From an uncultured Erysipelotrichaceae bacterium (GTDB lineage: Bacteria > Bacillota_I > Bacilli_A > Erysipelotrichales > Erysipelotrichaceae): DNA of 64,000 nt. The position numbers and the translations under genes are program-made. The stretch is from positions 26,605 to 90,604 of the forward strand of contig CALVFL010000028.1 in NCBI GenBank assembly GCA_944326825.1, in the 5' to 3' direction. Shown piece by piece: positions 35,365 through 43,708 of this stretch. The notes beneath the pieces were generated by a model, which did not search any database, was not told the DNA's origin, and saw only the letters and a program-made list of their open reading frames with translations. Every line of letters starts with the position of its first letter. Within the stretch, counting starts at the first letter, position 1.

Positions 35365-35939
35365 TACACAATGCCTGCAAAACCGCTAAAGGCCAAAGCC
35401 ATCAAAGCAGCTACGACTAATGCGACCGGATTGCCTTTCCAGGAAGGAAGGGTATCGGCGCTGTCTAGTCTTTCTCTCAAGCAAGAGAAAAGATAAAGTA
35501 CAAGCATAAATCCTAACGGAACAGAAATAGAATTAACGATCGTTTCAATAAGATCGTAGCCTTGAGTAATATTGTCTTGAGCCACGAATAAGACTACACA
35601 GTTAGTAGTGATTAGCGGCAGATAGATACCCAAAGACTTATAAAGTGAAGCACTGTATTTCTTGATGAACATTTCAGTAAACTGTACGAAAGTAGCGATT
35701 ACTAAAATGAATGAAATAAGCTGCATGTATTCGATCTTGAAAGGAACAAGTACCAGATGGTAAAGGGCGTAAGTTATAAGCGAAGCGCCAAAGATGACAA
35801 AGATAACGGCTACACCCATACCGATGGCACTCTTGGAATTCTTGGATACGCCAAGGAAAGGACAGATACCTAAGAATTGCGATAAAACAACGTTATTGAT
35901 TATAACGGCAGCTAAAGCCATTGACAGTAATTCAGTCAT
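35364..35939 (-). CDS. rnfA: Rnf electron transport complex subunit A
   Basis: 191-residue integral membrane protein with six helices. RnfA/NqrE features: VIINNVVLSQFLGICPFLGVS (Cys of the shared Fe-S centre), PLITTNCVVLF (second Cys), and the inverted-topology repeat shared with RnfE. With RnfE it forms the membrane channel-like pair holding a [2Fe-2S] centre. TAATG overlaps join it to rnfE upstream and to the small Cys-rich gene downstream. Length normal. Confidence 0.95.
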   Translation of the reverse strand: MTELLSMALAAVIINNVVLSQFLGICPFLGVSKNSKSAIGMGVAVIFVIFGASLITYALYHLVLVPFKIEYMQLISFILVIATFVQFTEMFIKKYSASLYKSLGIYLPLITTNCVVLFVAQDNITQGYDLIETIVNSISVPLGFMLVLYLFSCLRERLDSADTLPSWKGNPVALVVAALMALAFSGFAGIV

Positions 35940-36577
35940 TATTTAGCCTCCTTTTTAGATGAACGTGATCTGATCCAAGTGAATAAGGCTGCAAAGCAGG
36001 CAAATGTCAAGAATGCGCCGACTGAACCAGAGAATAAAGAGATCGTATAAGGTTTTAAAGCCTCAAGCGAGAATGCGAAGAGCTGTTGAGTAGCATCGAA
36101 CGGGTTATAGAAAGCAATACCGCCAGTCGCTAATAATTCTCTTACTACCGAGATCAAAAGCAAAGCGAAAGTATAACCAAGGCCCATTCCCAAGCCGTCA
36201 ACGGCACTGGCTACGACACCGTTTTTAGAAGCAAAAGCTTCAGCACGTCCTAAGATGATGCAGTTTACAACGATCAAAGAAAGGAATACGCCAAGAGAAG
36301 TATATAGCTCCGGCATAAATGCGTGGACCAGCATCTCAACGATCGTAACTAAAGTTGCAATAACAACGATATAGACCGGAATACGGATCTCATCAGGAGT
36401 GATCTTGCGGATAGCCGAGATGATCACGTTAGAGAAGATCAGTACCAATGTAACACATACACCCATACCAACAGCATTATTCAAGCTGGTCGAAATGGCC
36501 AGGGTTGAACACATACCAAGATATAGACCGAATACCGGATTTTCTTTTATAAAACCATTTTTAAAATTATTCCACAT
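35939..36577 (-). CDS. rnfE: Rnf electron transport complex subunit E
   Basis: 212 residues, six membrane helices. The diagnostic NPVFGLYLGMCSTLAISTSLNNA and IVVNCIILGRAEAFA carry the two conserved Cys that pair with those of RnfA. The C-terminus is basic (RSRSSKKEAK). RnfE belongs to the NqrD/RnfE family of Na+- or H+-pumping oxidoreductases that couple ferredoxin-to-NAD electron flow to ion transport. It sits 11 bases after rnfG and overlaps rnfA by one base. Confidence 0.95.
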   Translation of the reverse strand: MWNNFKNGFIKENPVFGLYLGMCSTLAISTSLNNAVGMGVCVTLVLIFSNVIISAIRKITPDEIRIPVYIVVIATLVTIVEMLVHAFMPELYTSLGVFLSLIVVNCIILGRAEAFASKNGVVASAVDGLGMGLGYTFALLLISVVRELLATGGIAFYNPFDATQQLFAFSLEALKPYTISLFSGSVGAFLTFACFAALFTWIRSRSSKKEAK

Positions 36578-36588
36578 AATCTATCCTC

Positions 36589-37104
36589 CTATCCGATAAT
36601 ATCCTTTAACATCGCCTGTGCTGAGGTAATGGCATTTTGTACAGCTGTTGAAGTAACCGTTGCACCAGAAAGCAGATCGACTGTATCGTCTAAACCTTTG
36701 CCGACATAAGCGCTTTGAATATTGTCATCTTCAAAGACTTTAGAACCGAAACCGTCAGTTTCCTGTTCTTGCAAAGCCATTACATTGGTGATGACTCCAT
36801 CATTATCAAATCCGACTAACAAGATAATCGGCGTAGAAGAACTGTAACCAGTCGTTTCCATCTTAACGGCATAGCCTTCATTAACAACTTCAAACACGCC
36901 GGTAACATAGCCGCCTTCATCACTGACGCCTTCAATGGCACTGAATTCAGCACCCGGGAACATCAGTTCCAGATTTTCTCTTTCAGCAGCCAGCAGTCTT
37001 TCTTCGATGAGCGGTGCTGTGATACTGTTGACAGCTCCGACACCAAGACCGGCTATCGCTGAGATGATACCAAGGAATAATACTAAGGTTAATGCTTTTT
37101 TCAT
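36589..37104 (-). CDS. rnfG: Rnf complex subunit G, covalent FMN protein
   Basis: 171 residues: an N-terminal membrane helix (ALTLVLFLGIISAIAGLGVGAV) and one extracytoplasmic FMN-binding domain with the full flavinylation signature D-L-L-S-G-A-T (VDLLSGATVTSTAV near residue 145). ApbE-type transferases attach FMN to that Thr; an apbE gene lies just beyond rnfC. GFGSKVFEDD precedes it, as in other RnfG proteins. AAGGAGG lies before the ATG. This is the canonical flavin subunit, in contrast to the two added domains on RnfD. Confidence 0.94.
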   Translation of the reverse strand: MKKALTLVLFLGIISAIAGLGVGAVNSITAPLIEERLLAAERENLELMFPGAEFSAIEGVSDEGGYVTGVFEVVNEGYAVKMETTGYSSSTPIILLVGFDNDGVITNVMALQEQETDGFGSKVFEDDNIQSAYVGKGLDDTVDLLSGATVTSTAVQNAITSAQAMLKDIIG

Positions 37105-37118
37105 ATTCTGATACCTCC

Positions 37119-38984
37119 TTAGTTATTGGCTGCATTCAATGCAGCATTGACAGCAGCAGCTACTGATTCGCTGGTATAAGTTGAGCTTGAGATCAGATCA
37201 GCTGAATCATTCAAGCCTTTATCGACATAAGATTCAAGATAAGCTTCATCCATGCACTTGTCGCCAAAACCAGTCGTATCGCCGAAAGCTGCAAAGACAA
37301 CGCTTGTAACTTTGCCCTCGCTGATGGTTATATCAAATTCATTGCGGGAATAGGTATGGCCAGAGTAAGAAGCGATCTCTTTGTTTTCAGGAAGCATACC
37401 GAAACCTAATACAGTAACATGATAGCTGCCGTCGCCATTATCGGTTACTTCAGCTTTATACTTGCTGAAATCACTGTTAAGAGCGATCTCGCCGCCTTTT
37501 TCATAACTCATGCCGCCGTTTAAAGCTAATTGAGCAGCAGCGATAACTGATTCACTGGTATAAGTAGCACCGCTGACACAGTTTACTTCACCATCTAAAG
37601 TAAGATCGCTGAATTGACCTAAGAATTCATCTTCCATACATACATCGCCAAAACCGGTAGTATCACCAAATTCAGTGAATTCGATCGATACGATCGCACC
37701 GCTTTCAGGATCGACTTCAACCGTGATCGTATTTGGAGAATAAGTATGGCCAGAGTAAGAAGCGATCTCTTTGTTTTCAGGAAGCAAACCGAAGCCGTCT
37801 ACTTCAATGACATAAGTGTTGCCATCCTGCGATACTAAAGTCGCATTGTACTTGCTGAGATCATCCATCATGGTGACCGTCTTGCCGTCAGGTACATTGA
37901 TGCTGCGGTATTTTTCAGCCGGTGTTAAAGTCGTACCGACTAAAGAGATAGCGATAACGCCGACCAACACACTGATAATGATAGCTGTATTGTTTTTCTT
38001 TTCACGCAAGACCTGTTTGCCGTCAAAGTATTTATCGATGACCGGTGTTAAGATGTTGGCTAATAAGATCGAATATAAGACGCCTTCAGGAAGATTGGCC
38101 ATATAGCGGATCAGCATCGTAAAGAAAGCTGCCACTGTGGCAAAGACGATCCTGCCGGCTCTTGTGTTAGGATTGGTGACAGGATCTGTCAGCATGAATA
38201 CAGCTCCAAAGACTGCACCGCCTGTCAAGACATTGAATAAAGCAAACTCAAGTGCTACCCCGTTCATAGCTCCGATGATAAGAGCGCTCACAAAGATGAC
38301 GCCTAAGTAAGTTACCGGCACACGCCAGTCGATGACTTCTTTGAAAGCCAGATAAACACCCACTAAAAGGATGACTGAAGTACCTGTTTCACCGATCGCA
38401 CCGGCATAAGTACCTAAGAATAGACCGCCGAAACCGCCAAAGTCATTCAAGAAAGTGGCAAAGTTTTCAGCTGTAAGCATCCAGCCGGAACTGGCGATCG
38501 TCGTCGTCGGAGTAGCCGTTGTAACTAAATCAGCGCTGACGCTTCCGGCAAAAGCCGCAAAAATGATCGCTCTGCCGACAGCCGCCGGATTAAAGACGTT
38601 TTGGCCAAATCCGCCAAAGACCAGTTTAGCAAAGAAGATAGCGATGAAAGTTGCTACTCCCAATGCATAAGGTTCAGTATTGACCGGTACCATCAAAGTT
38701 AAGATGATGGCCGTTACCCAGCCGAAAGAATTCTTTAAATAAGATAATACATTGTTTTTAGTGGCTAAGGCCCAAACACCCTCGGTAACCAAAGCTACGA
38801 CAACAGAAGTAGCAAGCAATACCAAAGCATTGGTCACATAAGCCATGTCATGCTCATAAAGAGAATAAACGTTATAGACACCAAAGGCAAAAACGATCAA
38901 AAGACCGATCGTCAAATGAAACATGATGCCGTTAGTTGACAGCTTTTGCCTGATATGAGGAGCTGTCTTAAACTTGATTTCCAT
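37119..38984 (-). CDS. rnfD: RnfD fused to two tandem FMN-binding domains
   Basis: 621 residues instead of roughly 320. Residues 1-330 are RnfD (KFKTAPHIRQKLSTNGIMFH, NVFNPAAVGRAIIFAAF). The flavinylation site is altered to D-L-V-T-T-A-T. A last helix (AIIISVLVGVIAISLVGTTL) leads to two extra FMN-binding domains, about 365-485 and 490-621. Both contain ENKEIASYSGHTYS and TTGFGD-x-CM. The first ends in N-C-V-S-G-A-T-Y-T-S (near residue 470). The second has D-L-I-S-S-S-T (near residue 597), a weakened site. The start MEIKFKTAP follows GGGAGGT by 8 bases, 13 bases after the rnfC stop. Confidence 0.92.
   Translation of the reverse strand: MEIKFKTAPHIRQKLSTNGIMFHLTIGLLIVFAFGVYNVYSLYEHDMAYVTNALVLLATSVVVALVTEGVWALATKNNVLSYLKNSFGWVTAIILTLMVPVNTEPYALGVATFIAIFFAKLVFGGFGQNVFNPAAVGRAIIFAAFAGSVSADLVTTATPTTTIASSGWMLTAENFATFLNDFGGFGGLFLGTYAGAIGETGTSVILLVGVYLAFKEVIDWRVPVTYLGVIFVSALIIGAMNGVALEFALFNVLTGGAVFGAVFMLTDPVTNPNTRAGRIVFATVAAFFTMLIRYMANLPEGVLYSILLANILTPVIDKYFDGKQVLREKKNNTAIIISVLVGVIAISLVGTTLTPAEKYRSINVPDGKTVTMMDDLSKYNATLVSQDGNTYVIEVDGFGLLPENKEIASYSGHTYSPNTITVEVDPESGAIVSIEFTEFGDTTGFGDVCMEDEFLGQFSDLTLDGEVNCVSGATYTSESVIAAAQLALNGGMSYEKGGEIALNSDFSKYKAEVTDNGDGSYHVTVLGFGMLPENKEIASYSGHTYSRNEFDITISEGKVTSVVFAAFGDTTGFGDKCMDEAYLESYVDKGLNDSADLISSSTYTSESVAAAVNAALNAANN
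37354..37396. repeat. Direct repeat copy 1 inside rnfD
   Basis: 43 bases identical to 37744-37786, exactly 390 bases (130 codons) apart and in the same frame. It encodes the PENKEIASYSGHTY stretch of the second FMN-binding domain. Confidence 0.9.
37744..37786. repeat. Direct repeat copy 2 inside rnfD
   Basis: Identical 43-base partner of 37354-37396, in the first added FMN-binding domain. It marks a tandem domain duplication or later gene conversion. Confidence 0.9.
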
Positions 38985-38997
38985 CTGCTCGACCTCC

Positions 38998-40284
38998 CTA
39001 CTTCTTAGCCCTAAGAGCCATCGCTCTTTTAGCTTTTCTGACATTTTCCGTCACTTCGATCTTAGAAGGACAGATATAAGTACACATACCGCACTCGATA
39101 CAATCCATCGGTCTTAATTTTTCTAAACGATCGATATCGTTAGCTTTATAGGCATTAGAGATATTGACCGGTTCAAGACCGCTTGGACAATGTTCAACAC
39201 ACTGACCGCATCTTAAACATTTCAAGGCTTCGACCTTGTGATATTTTAAAACAGTAACGGCATTGCAAGCCAAGCCGACAGTAACTTCATCTTTAGTCAC
39301 AGCGCCACCCATCATCGGACCGCCGGAAATGACTTCTACTTCTTCAGCACTGTAGCCGCCGCACATATCGATAAGAGTCTTATAAGGAGTTCCAACCGGG
39401 CATAAAACATTATGCGGTTCTTTTACTCCATCACCAGATACCGTAACGATCTTTTCTGTAATCGGCTCGCCCGTCATCATCGCTTTGCCAAGCATAATGG
39501 CCGTAGTGGCATTGGAAACGATGCAGCCGACTTCGATCGGCAGTTTGTCATAGCGTTTATGAATAAGTTCATAAAGCACTGTTCTTTCCCAACCCATCGG
39601 ATAAACATCAGGAACCGGTTTGACTTCCACATTTTGAGCATCTTTGAACAATTCAACAAGTTCTGGGATCAGATCTTTTTTCGTTTCCTTGATGGCTACA
39701 TAACAGACCTTGGCACTAGAAGCCTTAAACATCGCCAAGACACCTTCTTTGAGGTATTCTTTGTATAAGACGATGCCTCTGGCATCAGATGTGATGTAAG
39801 GTTCACATTCTACAGCATTGATGATCAATGTTTCACATTTGTCAGTCTGATACTTGACGTATGTCGGAAAACCGGCACCGCCGCAGCCGACCAGACCCTT
39901 TTCTTTCATAAAGGCAATGATCTCATCTTTAGATGCATCAGGTCCTAAAGTGCTCAATGAAGCACTTTTTTCATACTTGCCATCATTTTCGATGACGATA
40001 TGATCGCTTGGACGAAGATTAGTTGCCTGTCTTTTTTCAATACCCAGCACTTTACCGGAAACACTGGCAAAGATAGGTACATTGAAATGATCATTGCGTT
40101 CGGCTATCTTATCGCCGATCTTAACAAGATCACCTTCTTTAACCAACACGTCAATTTTGGCATTACCCATTACTAAAGGAATATAAACTTTATCAATGTT
40201 TTCAACCTTTAATAGTTCGTTATGGGCAGTTAGTTCTTTGTGGCCGTTGATATGCTTGCGCATCGGCCCAATCAAAAATGACAT
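38998..40284 (-). CDS. rnfC: Rnf complex subunit C, NADH-binding Fe-S subunit
   Basis: 428-residue peripheral subunit. It has an N-terminal barrel (VYIPLVMGNAKIDVLVKEGD), the NADH/FMN glycine-rich loop GLVGCGGAGFPTYVK near residue 135, NAVECEPYITSD, and two 4Fe-4S motifs near the C-terminus (CLRCGQCVEHCP and CIECGMCTYICP). All clusters expected of RnfC are kept, unlike the cut RnfB. The ATG at 40284 follows GGAGG by 6 bases; an in-frame GTG is 2 codons upstream. It is the first gene of the operon rnfC-D-G-E-A-x-B, divergent from apbE with 71 bp between starts. Confidence 0.95.
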   Translation of the reverse strand: MSFLIGPMRKHINGHKELTAHNELLKVENIDKVYIPLVMGNAKIDVLVKEGDLVKIGDKIAERNDHFNVPIFASVSGKVLGIEKRQATNLRPSDHIVIENDGKYEKSASLSTLGPDASKDEIIAFMKEKGLVGCGGAGFPTYVKYQTDKCETLIINAVECEPYITSDARGIVLYKEYLKEGVLAMFKASSAKVCYVAIKETKKDLIPELVELFKDAQNVEVKPVPDVYPMGWERTVLYELIHKRYDKLPIEVGCIVSNATTAIMLGKAMMTGEPITEKIVTVSGDGVKEPHNVLCPVGTPYKTLIDMCGGYSAEEVEVISGGPMMGGAVTKDEVTVGLACNAVTVLKYHKVEALKCLRCGQCVEHCPSGLEPVNISNAYKANDIDRLEKLRPMDCIECGMCTYICPSKIEVTENVRKAKRAMALRAKK

Positions 40285-40339
40285 ATTCACCCTCCTTATA
40301 CTATAAGCCCTCTAATTTTATCACAATTTTAAAGAGATA

Positions 40340-40348
40340 TGCTATAAT
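40340..40348 (+). promoter_or_regulatory. Extended -10 box of apbE (predicted leaderless start)
   Basis: TGC-TATAAT ends seven bases before the apbE ATG at 40356, and no Shine-Dalgarno is present. Confidence 0.6.
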
Positions 40349-40355
40349 ATTCACT

Positions 40356-41486
40356 ATGAAAAAATTAAAAATAGTACTGATATTGCTGGCGATGACGCTA
40401 TGCGGCTGCACGAAGAGCCAAGAATATGAATTATATGCAAAACAAGAGTTAAATTGCGGCTTTGATACGCTTTGCGCTCTTAATGCCTACACGACAAGCG
40501 AAGAAGAATTTGACAGCTATTTTGAGATGATGGTCGATGAATTTGCCTACTATAATTCTCTTTTTGATATTTATAACGATTACGATGGCCTCAACAACAT
40601 CAAGACCATCAATGACAATGCCGGCATCAAACCGATAGAAGTTGATGAAGCGATCATTGAACTTATCGAACTCTCCAAAGAGATCAATGAATTGTCTGAT
40701 GGTGCCTTTGATATAACTGATGGAGCACTTTTAAAGATCTGGCATGAATATCGTGATGAAGGCAAAGAACTCAACTCTGAAGGCTATTATGGCAAGACGC
40801 CGTCTTTGGAAGAACTTGAGGCAGCTGATGGCCATAAAGGCTTCGATAAGATCGTGATCGACAAAGAGGCAAGTACCGTCTATATCACTGATAAAGAAGT
40901 ATCGCTTGATGTCGGGGGCGTAGCCAAGGGTTTCGCTTGTGAGAAAGTAGCTCAGAAGTTAAGTGAAGCCGGTCTTGAATACGGAGCGGTGAATGCCGGC
41001 GGCAACCAAAGGATCATCAACAGTAAGCCAGATGGCAGCGGATTTAATGTCGGCATCCAGAATCCTCGTGCTGAATCGATCGCCGGGATGATCACTTCCT
41101 CAAATGTCGTTGTCCTTCCCGATCTGAAAAATGTTTCAGTCGTTACATCAGGCGACTACCAGAACTATTATCTGGCCTTGGATAATGTGCGTTTGGCTCA
41201 TATCATCGATCCATCTACCCTTTACCCGGCCACTCACTATACCAGCGTATCGATCGTCACTCAAAACAGCGGTCTGGCCGATTGTCTTTCCACTGCCCTA
41301 TTCGTACTTGACTACGAAGATGGACTAAAGCTTATTGATAAGATCAACGAAACGCTTGACGAAGATCTCATCGTCGTCTGGGTATCTGAGAAACCGCTTG
41401 ATGATACCAGCGTCTTAGCCAGCACTGAAGCAATCCAATATATTACAGTAACCGCTAATTTCGCTGATAAGATCATCACTGAATGA
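40356..41486 (+). CDS. apbE: FAD:protein FMN transferase ApbE (lipoprotein)
   Basis: Covalently attaches FMN from FAD to Thr in the flavinylation motif of exported FMN-binding domains. The lipobox MTLCGC places it on the outer membrane face. Family motifs: VSLDVGGVAKGFACEKV (near residue 195), VNAGGNQ, VVTSGDYQNYY, and HIIDPSTLYPA near residue 290. 376 residues is typical. It has no Shine-Dalgarno and a leaderless-type promoter. Its targets are very probably RnfG and one or both domains of the extended RnfD, encoded divergently next door. Confidence 0.95.
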   Translation: MKKLKIVLILLAMTLCGCTKSQEYELYAKQELNCGFDTLCALNAYTTSEEEFDSYFEMMVDEFAYYNSLFDIYNDYDGLNNIKTINDNAGIKPIEVDEAIIELIELSKEINELSDGAFDITDGALLKIWHEYRDEGKELNSEGYYGKTPSLEELEAADGHKGFDKIVIDKEASTVYITDKEVSLDVGGVAKGFACEKVAQKLSEAGLEYGAVNAGGNQRIINSKPDGSGFNVGIQNPRAESIAGMITSSNVVVLPDLKNVSVVTSGDYQNYYLALDNVRLAHIIDPSTLYPATHYTSVSIVTQNSGLADCLSTALFVLDYEDGLKLIDKINETLDEDLIVVWVSEKPLDDTSVLASTEAIQYITVTANFADKIITE

Positions 41487-41500
41487 TAAAGATCAAAAAA

Positions 41501-41523
41501 GCCATCCTTATGTTCGGGATGGC
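41501..41523. terminator. Bidirectional terminator between apbE and pgi
   Basis: GCCATCC / GGATGGC stem with a nine-base loop. T-rich runs follow on both strands (TTCTTTTT plus, TTTTTT minus), serving the convergent apbE and pgi. Confidence 0.85.
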
Positions 41524-41532
41524 TTCTTTTTA

Positions 41533-42804
41533 TTATTCTTTACCCAGCAGTTTAAACATCTTTTTCTTATAGACTTCAACACCAGGCTGATTGAACGGGT
41601 TGATGTCAAGCAGATAGCAGCTCATGCCGCAGGCTTTAAAGAAGAAGTAGATCATATAACCAAAGGCGTAAGCTGAATTATCCTCTAAGCTGATGATGAT
41701 GTTTGGCACATTGCCGTCTTCTTCATGAGCACTTAAAGTTCCCCGCATCGCCATCTCATTTACCCAAGAGAGGTCTTTGCCGACCAGATAATCCATGTTG
41801 TCGAAGTTTTCCTTAGCTTTAGGGAATTTGAGATCATGTTCCATCTTATCGACCCAGAAGATCGTTTCATATAAACATTTGCGGCCTTCTTGAATAAACT
41901 GGCCTAAAGAATGAAGATCCGTCGAGAAGCAGGCACTTGTCGGAAGCAAACCTTTGCCCTCTTTGCCTTCTGATTCGCCAAACAGCTGTTTCCACCATTC
42001 AGCTACACTGGTCAGCTGCATCTCATAAGTAACAAACATTTCAGCAGCATAACCCTTGTTGTCCATCATCCTTCTGGCAACAGCGTATTGATAAGCGGTA
42101 TTCTTAGATAGATCATCCGTATTATATTCATCATAAGCGTCCTTAGAACCTCTTAACACTTCCAAAGGATCGATGCCGACAAAAGCCAGGGCTAAAAGAC
42201 CTACGGCCGTAAAGACGCTGTAGCGTCCGCCGATGTCATCAGGAATGACGAAAGTTTCATAACCCTCTTTATCTGCCAAAGCTTTAAGTGTTCCTTTAGC
42301 TTTATCTGTTGTGGCGATGATGCGCTCTTTAGCTTTATCACCATACTTTTCTTCCATAAGTTCCTTAAAGATCCTGAAAGATACCGAAGTTTCAGTAGTC
42401 GTTCCCGATTTGGAGATGACGTTCAGACATAACTCTTTATCTTTGACATATTCGAGTATCTGATAGAGATAGCTGGCTGAAAAAGTATTGCCGATAAAGA
42501 TGACTTCCGGTCTTTTGTTGGGATATAGACCGTTGACCATCTCGATGGCCGCTCTGGCACCCAGATAAGAGCCGCCGATGCCGCATACCAAAAGGACATC
42601 ACATTTATCTTTCAAACGATCAGCCGTTTCTTTGATCCTTTTAACTTCATCTTGATCATACTCATAGGGCCACTTTACCCAGCCGACATAATCATTGCCT
42701 TTGCCGCTTTTTTCATGCAGCCAATTGTGTGCTTCACTGACAGCACTTTGATAATCAGACATCTTTTCATCAAGCTTTGCGTGTGATAAATCCAGTTTAA
42801 TCAT
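41533..42804 (-). CDS. pgi: Glucose-6-phosphate isomerase
   Basis: Interconverts glucose-6-phosphate and fructose-6-phosphate. Sugar-isomerase motifs: CGIGGSYLGARAAIEM near residue 75, ISKSGTTTETSVSF near residue 140, GGRYSVFTAVGLLAL, and FGESEGKEGKG with the catalytic Glu. 423 residues fits the short Gram-positive form. The ATG at 42804 overlaps the yugI stop as ATGA, with GGAGAGGG upstream, so it is coupled to yugI. Its product feeds the PPi-dependent phosphofructokinase at 56181. Confidence 0.97.
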   Translation of the reverse strand: MIKLDLSHAKLDEKMSDYQSAVSEAHNWLHEKSGKGNDYVGWVKWPYEYDQDEVKRIKETADRLKDKCDVLLVCGIGGSYLGARAAIEMVNGLYPNKRPEVIFIGNTFSASYLYQILEYVKDKELCLNVISKSGTTTETSVSFRIFKELMEEKYGDKAKERIIATTDKAKGTLKALADKEGYETFVIPDDIGGRYSVFTAVGLLALAFVGIDPLEVLRGSKDAYDEYNTDDLSKNTAYQYAVARRMMDNKGYAAEMFVTYEMQLTSVAEWWKQLFGESEGKEGKGLLPTSACFSTDLHSLGQFIQEGRKCLYETIFWVDKMEHDLKFPKAKENFDNMDYLVGKDLSWVNEMAMRGTLSAHEEDGNVPNIIISLEDNSAYAFGYMIYFFFKACGMSCYLLDINPFNQPGVEVYKKKMFKLLGKE

Positions 42805-43163
42805 ATTTCCCTCTCCTTGATCCATAATGGCAACTGTTTTTTCAATGATCCAAAACCGATCTTATTTTCCGGCATCCCTAAAAAAACGACTTTCTTTTGC
42901 CGTTTGCGGGAACTTTGTCCCAATGCCTTCAAAGACAAGCGCAGCTGTTTGCTCTCTTTATCCACATCGATGACTTTGACCATCACATAGTCATTGACTT
43001 TAACGAAATTATTGATGTCTTTGACATAGCCGTTAGTCAATTCACTGATATGGATCAGTCCGCTTACATCGTTTAAAAAAGAAACGAAAGCACCATAAGG
43101 CTGAATGCCTGTCACCTTTCCATAAACGATCATCCCCGGCTTATAATCATTGATTCCACTCAT
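42801..43163 (-). CDS. yugI: S1-domain RNA-binding protein (YugI/GSP13/CvfD type)
   Basis: 120 residues. One S1 domain at 8-80 (PGMIVYGKVTGIQPYGAFVSF, then GLIHISELTNGYVKD and VKVIDVDKESKQLRLSLKAL) plus a basic tail. This is the build of Bacillus general stress protein 13 (YugI), which binds ribosomes or RNA. In Bacillus yugI also lies close to pgi. No Shine-Dalgarno; TGT-TATAAT ends exactly six bases before the ATG, so the transcript is probably leaderless. It overlaps pgi by 4 bp. Confidence 0.88.
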   Translation of the reverse strand: MSGINDYKPGMIVYGKVTGIQPYGAFVSFLNDVSGLIHISELTNGYVKDINNFVKVNDYVMVKVIDVDKESKQLRLSLKALGQSSRKRQKKVVFLGMPENKIGFGSLKKQLPLWIKEREI

Positions 43164-43169
43164 GAGATA

Positions 43170-43178
43170 ATTATAACA
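43170..43178 (-). promoter_or_regulatory. Extended -10 box of yugI (predicted leaderless start)
   Basis: Minus strand TGT-TATAAT, six bases before the ATG at 43163. On the other strand the divergent DUF212 gene has its own TGT-TATACT at 43203-43211 but also a Shine-Dalgarno. Confidence 0.6.
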
Positions 43179-43232
43179 CGATTATTTTTATTTTTAATAT
43201 TGTGTTATACTTACTTCGTTAGGGAGATGAAT

Positions 43233-43685
43233 ATGTTTGCTTCAATGTATCCGTTTTGGACTTTTATATTTTCGGTTTTGATCGCTCAGGTCATCAAACC
43301 TTTTATTGCCTATTTCAGAATCCATAAATTCATACCTCGTCTGATCTTAGCTTCAGGCGGGATGCCAAGTTCTCACACGGCTGGCGTATTCGGACTTTGT
43401 TTGAGTGTAGGTATCCAGGAATCATTCAATTCGACGGCTTTTGCGATCTGTTTGGCTTTTGGACTCATCGTCGCTTATGATGCGGCCAATGTCCGTTATT
43501 ATGCCGGTAAAAATATCCAGCTTACTAAAAAGATCTTGGAAGATCTTTCCGAAAATAACGAGATCATCCTGGATGAGCCGATCTACGAAGAACCGCTTAA
43601 AGATGTTTTGGGTCACAAGTGGTCAGAAGTGGTCGGCGGCGGAATTTTGGGCATAATCATCGCTTTACTTTTAAATCTTTTATAA
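43233..43685 (+). CDS. Divergent PAP2 (DUF212) membrane protein
   Basis: 150 residues with four hydrophobic segments. Family features are LIAQVIKPFIAYFRI, LASGGMPSSHTAGVFGL (the GGMPSSH stretch resembles the PAP2 phosphatase motif) and YDAANVRYYAGKN. DUF212 proteins are related to PAP2 lipid phosphatases, but their activity is not established to my knowledge. I start at MFASMYPFW (43233), six bases after GGGAG, not at the ATG further out. Probably co-transcribed with the NifU-like gene 24 bases downstream. Confidence 0.85.
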   Translation: MFASMYPFWTFIFSVLIAQVIKPFIAYFRIHKFIPRLILASGGMPSSHTAGVFGLCLSVGIQESFNSTAFAICLAFGLIVAYDAANVRYYAGKNIQLTKKILEDLSENNEIILDEPIYEEPLKDVLGHKWSEVVGGGILGIIIALLLNLL

Positions 43686-43708
43686 AATGATGAAGGAGAT
43701 GATATAAG

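Noticed and set aside
40291..40340. Possible Rex operator before rnfC
   Set aside because: Only a half site (TTGTGA) is present; the second half does not match, so I do not call an operator.
42804..42825. Longer pgi reading (seven extra N-terminal residues)
   Set aside because: The upstream start lies within the yugI coding end and before the GGAGAGGG ribosome site; the ATG overlapping the yugI stop fits better.
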